A stretch of DNA of 64,000 nt from an uncultured Verrucomicrobiota bacterium (GTDB lineage Bacteria > Verrucomicrobiota > Kiritimatiellia > CAIVKH01): positions 186,001 through 250,000 of the forward strand of contig CALMUP010000009.1 in assembly GCA_937872895.1 (NCBI GenBank), in the 5' to 3' direction. The position numbers and the translations under genes are program-made. The notes under the pieces are model-generated. The model was not told the DNA's origin. It saw nothing but the letters and a program-made list of their open reading frames with translations, and searched no databases. Each line of letters starts with the position of its first letter. The stretch's first letter is position 1. Below are positions 50,915 through 59,000 of this stretch, piece after piece.

Positions 50915-52831
50915 ATGAAGCAGGAAGCATTGTCGCGGTGGACGTCCGAAAACTCGGCCGAAGTGTACGGGATTCGGAATTGGGGTGCGGGTTACTTTGA
51001 TGTTTCCGAGAAGGGCGACTTGCTGGTTAGGCCCCACGGCAACGGCAGCGCCGATACGGTCAGCATGATGGAGATCGTGGAGGGGCTGCGCGCTCGCGGC
51101 ATCGGCATGCCGGTGCTGCTGCGCTTCGGCGATATCCTCACCTCACGCATCGCCGCGATCAACACCAGCTTCCGCAAGGCCATTACCGAGGCGAACTACC
51201 AGGGTCGCTTCCGCGGGGTGTATCCGATCAAGGTCAACCAGCAGCAGCAGGTCATCGAGGACATTGTGGCTTGCGGCCGCGCCTGGAACCACGGCCTCGA
51301 ATGCGGTTCCAAGGCCGAACTGATCACCGCACTGGCCTATTGCAACAACCCCGAAGCCCTGGTGGTCTGCAACGGTTACAAGGACGAGGAGTTCATTGAT
51401 CTCGCCCTCTACGCCCTGAAGATGGGCATGCAGACGATCATGGTCATCGAGATGCCGAGCGAGCTGCCGATGATCCTCGAGCGTGGCCGCCAACTCGGGG
51501 TGAAACCCCGCATCGGGGTGCGCGCGAAGCTGGCCGCGAAGGGTGGCGGCCACTGGAACGAGTCCGGTGGCGACCGCAGCCAGTTCGGGCTGAATGCCTC
51601 GCAGATCATCGACCTGGTCGACTACCTGCGCCAGCACGAAGCGCTCGATTGCCTGGAGATGCTGCACTACCACCTCGGCTCGCAGATTCCGAACATCCGC
51701 GCCGTGCGCACCGGGGCGATCGAAGCCGCGCGCATGTACGTGAACCTGGTGCAGGAAGGCGCGCGCATGGGCCTGATGAATGTCGGCGGCGGACTGGCCG
51801 TGGATTACGACGGCTCGCACTCGAACTTCGCCAGCAGCGCGAACTACAAGATCGACGAATACGCGGCGGACATCATCGAGACCATCCAGCAGATCGCCGA
51901 TGCGGCCGGGGTGACCCATCCGGACATCGTCAGCGAATCCGGCCGCGCCACCGTGGCTCATCACTCCGTGTTGTTGTTCGACGTGTTTGACGTCAGCCGG
52001 ATGAGCCTGCCCAACGATGTGGAGATCACCGTCCCCGACGACGCGAACGAGAACCTGAAGCGGCTGCGCGAGGTGCGCGATTCGCTGAACGGCAAGAACG
52101 TGCAGGAGTGCTACCACGATGCGGTATTCCACCGCGACGAGGTCCGCTCGCTGTTCAACCAGGGCTCGGCTTCCCTGCGCGACCGGGCGCTGGCCGAACG
52201 CATCTTCTGGCAGATCATCCTCAAGATCGCCGAGGAAATCCGCGAACGCAAGTACGTGCCGGACGAATTACAGGACATCGAGTCGGTGATCGCCGATGTG
52301 TATTTCGGTAATTTCAGCGTGTTCCAGTCGCTGCCGGATTCGTGGGCGATTGAACAGTTGTTCCCGATCATCCCGATCCACCGCCTGAACGAAATGCCAA
52401 ACCGCAAGGCGGTCCTGGCCGATATCACCTGCGATTGCGACGGCAAGATCGACCGGTTCATCGACCTGCACGATGTCCGTCGCACCCTGCCGCTCCACGA
52501 CCTGAACGGGAAGGATTACATTCTCGGCGTGTTCCTGGTCGGTGCCTACCAGGAAACCCTGGGCGACCTGCACAACCTGCTGGGCGATACCAACGTGGTC
52601 AGCGTGCGCCTCGGCGCAAACGGCCAGCCGGAATACGTGCGTGAGATCGCCGGCGACACCGTGGCCGACGTGCTCTCCTACGTCGAATACGATCCCAACG
52701 ACATGATCCACCAGATGCGCACGATTGCCGAACAGGCGGTCCGCAACGGCCGGATCACCCCGCAGGAGCGCCGTGAGATCATGGCCGCCTACGAGACCGG
52801 TCTGCGCGGGTACACGTACTTCGAGAAATAG
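50915..52831 (+). CDS. speA: Biosynthetic arginine decarboxylase
   Basis: 638 residues, the usual length of the SpeA group. PLP binds Lys106 in VYPIKVNQQQQ. Glu and Gly residues of MNVGGGLAVDYDG, HYHLGSQI and the late ADITCDCDGKIDRF with its catalytic Cys are all present. It decarboxylates arginine to agmatine, the first step toward putrescine and spermidine. There is no signal peptide, in contrast to some periplasmic forms. The ATG at 50915 is chosen because the upstream extension is low-complexity and lies within the promoter region. A strong terminator follows. Confidence 0.95.
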   Translation: MKQEALSRWTSENSAEVYGIRNWGAGYFDVSEKGDLLVRPHGNGSADTVSMMEIVEGLRARGIGMPVLLRFGDILTSRIAAINTSFRKAITEANYQGRFRGVYPIKVNQQQQVIEDIVACGRAWNHGLECGSKAELITALAYCNNPEALVVCNGYKDEEFIDLALYALKMGMQTIMVIEMPSELPMILERGRQLGVKPRIGVRAKLAAKGGGHWNESGGDRSQFGLNASQIIDLVDYLRQHEALDCLEMLHYHLGSQIPNIRAVRTGAIEAARMYVNLVQEGARMGLMNVGGGLAVDYDGSHSNFASSANYKIDEYAADIIETIQQIADAAGVTHPDIVSESGRATVAHHSVLLFDVFDVSRMSLPNDVEITVPDDANENLKRLREVRDSLNGKNVQECYHDAVFHRDEVRSLFNQGSASLRDRALAERIFWQIILKIAEEIRERKYVPDELQDIESVIADVYFGNFSVFQSLPDSWAIEQLFPIIPIHRLNEMPNRKAVLADITCDCDGKIDRFIDLHDVRRTLPLHDLNGKDYILGVFLVGAYQETLGDLHNLLGDTNVVSVRLGANGQPEYVREIAGDTVADVLSYVEYDPNDMIHQMRTIAEQAVRNGRITPQERREIMAAYETGLRGYTYFEK

Positions 52832-52835
52832 CGGT

Positions 52836-52890
52836 GTCCATGGTCTGGACAACCGGTGCAGCCGGGTGTCCAATCCCTGGAACATGCACC
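52836..52890. repeat. Paired small palindromes of the GTCCA-N5-TGGA type
   Basis: GTCCATGGTCTGGAC (52836-52850) and GTCCAATCCCTGGAAC (52868-52883) are two short palindromes with the same core, TCCA-N5-TGGA, separated by a CCGG-rich linker. An outer GGTGCA/TGCACC pair (52855-52860 and 52885-52890) adds further pairing. It lies directly after the speA stop, before the terminator. I recall similar paired TCCA/TGGA palindromes as dispersed repeats in related genomes, but cannot verify this here. Confidence 0.55.
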
Positions 52891-52895
52891 GACGG

Positions 52896-52926
52896 GAGCG
52901 GCTTGGATGCAAGCCGCTCTTTTTTT
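52896..52926 (+). terminator. Rho-independent terminator of speA
   Basis: GAGCGGCTTG (52896-52905), loop GATG, CAAGCCGCTC (52910-52919), a perfect 10-bp stem, followed by seven T (52920-52926). It is a textbook terminator on the plus strand. Confidence 0.95.
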
Positions 52927-52956
52927 ACCCATGCGGTGGCGGGGGGGGAGGAAACC

Positions 52957-52993
52957 GGCGTCCGTGCGCCGCCGGAGCGGACACACGGACGCC
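52957..52993 (-). terminator. Hairpin downstream of the giant glycosidase gene
   Basis: GGCGTCCGTG (52957-52966) and CACGGACGCC (52984-52993) form a perfect 10-bp stem with a 17-base loop, 12 bases past the stop of the minus-strand gene. GGTTTCCTCC follows on that strand, so the U-tract is poor. It probably ends or stabilises the giant mRNA. Confidence 0.6.
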
Positions 52994-53004
52994 TTCGGGG
53001 GAAA

Positions 53005-56000
53005 TCAAGGCGTCATCAGCACATCAATCTTGTAGAACCGGTTGGTGACCTGGTTCGGGTGCGGGGTGGTGCCGCTGCCATTATCGATCCAGCTCACGGT
53101 TCCGCCAGTGCCACTGATCGGGGTGGGGACCGACTGCCAGTTCGTGCTCATGATCGAGTGGTTGGCGTACCAGATCCGGTATTGGCGCTGGGTCTCGGTG
53201 GGAATCCACAGCGTGATGCCGGTGCTGCCCGAGGTCTGGGCCACTTCGAAGACATCGTTGGCGTCGTTCGGGTTGGTGCCGGCGATGTATTCCGACCAGT
53301 TGTTCACGCCGTCGCCGTCGCTGTCTACCATGGCCTGGGCATTGGTGGCGCCGCCGAAGTATTGCAGTTCCCACCAGTCGGGCAGGCCATCGTTGTCGGT
53401 GTCGGCGATGCCGCCGCTCGCGGTGGTGAAGCCGAGGGTGAACGAGAACTGGGTGGTGCCGAACAGTTCCACCTGGTGAACCTGGGCCTGGTTGCGCCGC
53501 TTGATCGTCTTGAAGTCCACGCCCGCCCCCGGATTGTCATCCACGGCATCCGGGTTGAGGGAGGCGCCGGCGTAGCCGATCACGGCCCCGACGGTCGCGC
53601 CCGATCCCTGGTTCAGCAGCGTCACCTGGTTGCCATCGACCTGTTCCTCGCCGAGGTTGTCCTGGCCGTTCATCAGCAGGTCGTACAGGTTCGGGGAGAG
53701 GCCGTTGCGGACGTACAGGGTGCCGCCGTTCAGGGTCGGATCCACGGTATAGTTGACCTGGAACGTGCCCTGTCCCTGGCCGAGGGTGATGGTCTTCTGG
53801 ATCCTGCCGTCGCCCGAGGTGATGCGCCAACCGTTGGTCCAGTTCGTGAAGGTGTACAGGCTGTTCACGTAGCCGGCGGTTCCGGCCCACCAGTCCTTCA
53901 GGGCGGAGGTGCGGTAGGCGACGACGGTGCCGTTGGTCTCGACGTTGTACGCGCCTTCGTCCTCGGTCCAGCTTCCGGGGTTGGCCACGGTGTTGCCGAT
54001 CATCTGGTACACCTGGCCGCTGGCGGGATCACGCACCCAGGCACCGACCATACGGCCGCCGCTGCGTTCAAGGATGGCGAACAGGCGTTGGTTGAAGAGC
54101 AGGTATTCGTTTTCGCCGTCGAGGTCTACGTCGAACGTTTCCGTCGCGCTGTTGGTCATGCCGGCGGCCATGCCCAGCCAGGTGTCGATGCGCTTGTAGA
54201 TCGCGGCCTGGCGGCTCTGGGTTTGGGCGATTGCGGCGAAGGCCGCGACGGTGTTCGAGCTGGTGTCGGGGTTGATATAGGTGCCATTGCTGAATTTGCG
54301 CAGATCGACCGACGGCTGGTTGTGGAACGCGGTCTGGAACACCGAGGCGTGCATCGTGCTGCGGGCGAGTTTCGCCAGGTTGGTGTTGGCGATGCCGAGC
54401 ACGCGGTCCCAGCTGCTGCTCACCAGGCCGCCCGTGAAGAGCATGCCGTAGGGTTGGGGCACGGGGACGCCGGGACGGATTTCGAAGATCTTGTTCAGGA
54501 GGCCTTCCTCCTTCGCCGCGCCAAGGTACCACTGGTCGTAATTGCCCTGGGTCGCGTAGTTGATGTAGTTGTGCGACTTCTTCGGCTGGCCGGTGATGCT
54601 GGGGCGTTGCTGGTAGAACCAGGCATCGCCTTGGCCGTCGCCGGTCAGATCCACCTTGTTGTTCAGGATATCCTCGAGTTTCACCGTGTGGATCCACGGG
54701 CGGTTGGCGATCCACTGGAGGTTGATGTCGTACCGGTCGGCATTGGTATTGTTCGCGAAGTCCTCCCAGTTGGCGAAGATGGTCACGACCTGGTCCCAGG
54801 CGCCGCGGGCCTTGCGGTTGAACAGGCCACGCAGGGGGAGGTTCAGGCCGCTATCGAGGTTCTGGAAGCGGAAATCGCTCGCGGTGTTGTTGATCGCGAA
54901 GGTCATGACCCCCTCGATCTCGTTCATCTGGTAGCCGCGGGTGCCGAGGGCTTCGCTGCGGCCGAACCAGGTGTGCAGGTGCTCCATCTGGTCGATGATG
55001 GTGGCGCGGAAGCCGGCGGCCTTGATCTTCTCGAACACATCCTTGTCGAGCAGGCGCTCGGGGGTCCAGAACACCCGGTTGGAGGTCATCGGGACCTGGT
55101 AGAAGTTCTCGAGGAACTCGGAGGCCAGGCGGATATTGTCCACGTTGAAGGCCGTGGTGAAGTACGGCATCATGTGGTCGGAGAAGGTCGAGGCGAGCAG
55201 GGCAAGCTGGTTGGTTTGCGCCATGGTGCGGATGCGCGCATTCAGGGCGGGACCGTTCAGCCAGGGCTGGTTGGCGGCCGGATCGACCTTGGCCCACTGG
55301 ATCGCCGAGGCGAGGGTGGGGGTGATGTGCAGGTTCAGGGGCTTGCCGAACAGCGCATGGGTGTCGAGTACGCGGTAGTAGCCGGCGCCCGCGCCGTTGT
55401 TGATCAGGCCGTGCATGACACTGCCGGGCTGGATGGCCTGGTTGCCATGAACGACCATGGCGAGCTTGGTGCGCCCGCCGCGGGATGATCCGGGGATCCA
55501 GTTGCGCAGGAGCGAGTTTTCGCCGCGCAGGCCGGCCTGGGCTTCGGAGAAGTCCTCGGCGATGTAGTCGTTCCAGATGGTGTCGCGGATGTCGCTGCGG
55601 CCACCGAGGTCGCCTGCTCCGGGTTTGCCATCGACACAACTGTTGCAGGTGCCTTCCTTGGTGGTGAAGACCTGGAAGTTCAGCGTATTCGGATTGCCGT
55701 TCCAGCCGACCGCGAGCAGGGCGTCGCGCGAGATGGCAAATTCCACCGCGTCGAGCTTCGAGTTGAAGTAGGCGCCGTGGAAGTGCTGCGGTTCATTTAC
55801 CACGCCACCGATGGCGAAGATGTCCTGCCCGAAGGTGGTGGTGTTGTTCAGCAGATTGCGGTCGACATAGACGGAGCCGAGGGCCGAGTGGTACACGCCG
55901 ACGACGACTTCCCAGCGCATGTCGGTGATGGTGTCGACTTCATCGGGGAGGACCCGTTCGCCGTTGGCCGGATTGCCGGTGTCGATGACGACATAGAGGT

Positions 56001-59000
56001 CGAGGTTGCCTTCCTCGGCGAGCGCGGCGAGGTCCTGGAAATCGACGCGGAAGTAGAACTTGCCGTCATCACCGCCATCGCGGGTGTAGAAGGCCACGAT
56101 GTCCCGCGAACTGTCAAAACCGTCATAGGCGAGGAAGGTGTCGCCGCCTTCACGGTTCGGGCCATCGCCCTCGTAGGGATCCAAGGCGCGGAGGTCGTCC
56201 CAGGTCCAGTCCATGAATTCCTCGTAGTAGGTGATGCCGTTGATGGTGCCGATCTCCTTGCCGCGGCCGATGGAGACCGAGCCTTCCGGTGGCTCGGGCA
56301 GGTCGTCGGGCATCAGCGGATGGGTGCCGTTGAGGTATTCGGTCAGGTTGTTGAACTGGTCGTTGTCCGGATCGCCGGTGGCTCCCATGTTCGGATTGCC
56401 CGCTGCGCCGGTGCGCAGGTTGATGGTGCCGTTGTCGAGCGGGTCGAGTCCGTACTGGATTTCCCAGCCATCGGGCAGTCCGTCGCCGTCGGTGTCGGGG
56501 TTCAACGGGTCGGTCTCCAGCCAGCGCAGGTTCGCGGCGGTGTACCAGTTGGTCAGGGCGGTGCGGTTGATGGCGCGGGACACGGTGCCATTGATGTTGG
56601 TGCCGAACCGCGGGATCTGGTGCGGGGCGAGCAGGTTGGTGGTGTTGCCGGTCACCAGGGCGATGTCCACGCGTCCGTTGCCGTTCAGGTCTTCCTGGCC
56701 GTCGCCGCGCCCGTCGCCGTCGGTGTCATGGTTGTTCGGGTCGGTCTCGAGCATGACGGCGTTGTTGGGCAGGGCGTTGCGGTCCACGCGCGAGCTGCCG
56801 CGCACGGTGGTCGGGTTGTTGATGAGGCTGGTCACCACACCGTTGCCGTCGAGCAGGCCGATATCGACGCGGCCATTGCGATTTGCGTCCTCGATACCGT
56901 CATTGAGGCCATCGTAGTCGGTGTCCGGGTTGTTCGGGTCGGTCATTGAGCCTTGGATCAGGTCCGTGCGGCCGCGGTTTAAGTCATAGCGCGGGTGGGC
57001 CCAGTTGTCGGTTGTATTGAACACCGGGGGATCGACATCGGGCATGAAGTTCTTCCAACCGTCGCCGTTGGTGTCGGCATTCAGGTCGGTATCGGAGGCG
57101 ATCGGGCCGCCGAGGCCGAGTTCGAGGGCGTCGTGCAGGCCGTCGCCGTCCGAATCGGGGCTCAGCGGGTCGGTACGGCCGCTGAAGTAGTGCTTGTGCA
57201 CGTCGCCGTTGCTCCACGATTCGGGGTTGGTGGAGGGGAGGGGTACGGCGGTGGTTTCATCGGCATCGCTCAGGCCATCGTCGTCATCATCGTTGTCGGT
57301 CAGGTTCATCGGGACGATCTGCCGGAGGATCACGGTGGTGGTGCGTTCCGCGCTGGCTTCGACGGTGCCGACGTTGTTGTTGGTGTCAACCTGGGCGATG
57401 ATGGTGTAGGCCCCGGCGGTCAGGTTCGACCAGATGAAGCGCCACTGGAACTTGTTGCCTTGGCGCAGGGGATTGCCGGTGATCAGGCTGGCGGTCAGGT
57501 TGCTGGCGCTGGTACCGCTGTAGAAGTCGGCCAGGACGAGGTTGGTCGCGGTGGTGACCTGGGTGACATACACGATGTTGGTGCCGATGCGGATGGCGCT
57601 GCCGGCCGACACCTCCTCGTCGAACCGGGTGCCGGTACCGCGCACGGCGTTGCTGCCGTTCCATACCTGCAACGTGCCGGTCAGGGCATTGGTGGTGGAG
57701 ACCACGGCGGCGGCGCTGGCGGTGCTGCCGGGGAAGGTCAGCCAGACGTTCTTCGCGGACAGGTCGGTTTGTACCAGGACGGTGAACTGGCGTTGCTCGG
57801 GGGTCGGGTTGGCGACATCGGGCAGCACGATCTTGTAGGGCGCGGCGTCGAGGTCGTATTGCGGCGGATTCACGATTTCCACCACCGGGCCGGAGGAGGA
57901 CTTTGCCGCCTTGACGCGCCGGCTGGCGAACAGGGTGACGCCGCCGCCGCCCGCGTTGGTGTGGGTGATCTGGATATCGTGCAGGTAATTCGGGTCGCCA
58001 TTCCACAGATCGGGCAGGCGCATGACCAGCTCGTGGTTGCCGTTGCCGCCGCCCATCCAGTTCAACGTGTAGTTGGTGCGCGACTGGGCGATGCCGTTGA
58101 TGGTCACGAGGAATCGGTTGCGGACGAGTTCGTCGGTGTTGGCGCCGCCCCACAGGGAGTCGCTGAAATGCACTTTCATGTCGTAAGGCACGCCCACGGT
58201 GTCGCCATCGTTCTGCGGCCAGGCGACGAACATGTTGTAGTTCGGGCCCATGGTATTGACCATCCGGGTCAGCGTGGTGAAGCGGCCATCCTGGTCGGAA
58301 ACCAGCGGGTTGGTGGACGAGCTCAGTTCGGCGAGCTTCACGAACACCAGGGCGTTGCCGGAGGAGGGGATGTTGTTGAAGGTGAAGCGCCACTCGGCCT
58401 CGTAGGGGCTGATGATGCTCAGGCTGGGGCTGACCCGGGTGGCTTCGACCCAGGAGACCTGGCCGAGGGCGTTGGTGCCATTGCCCTGGCGCTGGCCGGT
58501 GCGGCCGTCGTCATTGATCGCGGCGCTGTCCTGGATGTTGAAGTACACCTTGGTCACGGTCGGATCGGTGCGGACGACGAACTCGTAGCGGTTGTCATAG
58601 ATGGTCTGGCCGGCGATGGGGAACTTGATCTCGCCGGTCGGCGGCAGCGCATCGAAATAGAAGGGCTGCGTGAAGGTATTGTAGATCGGGGTGCGTTGAC
58701 CATTGCCCGCCAGTGCGCCATCGCGTTGCAGGAAGGCGCGGGCGCGGAGGACGTTGAAGCCCTCCACCAGGCCGGTGCGGTAGGTGCCGTAGTCGTTGTG
58801 CGGACGGTAGGTCGTGGTGGCGGCATTGAAGTTGCTCACGCCCCAGACGCCGAGCATCTTCGTCTTGCGGTTGATGTCGTCAAACGAATTCGGGAAGGGG
58901 GTGTCCCATGGCGCGCCGGCGAACCCCTGCATGCGGGTGGCTCCAATCTTGTAGCGAATGACCGTGCCGGCCGGTTGGGGCGGAATCACGCTCTCACCCC

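Noticed and set aside
52834-55488. Long plus-strand open frames across the giant glycosidase gene (also 55777-56949, 56995-59334 and 59506-61059)
   Set aside because: They are repetitive Val/Gly/Ala/Asp sequences without domains, mirror images of the Asp/Asn/Thr-rich glycosidase frame. The minus-strand protein has clear catalytic motifs.
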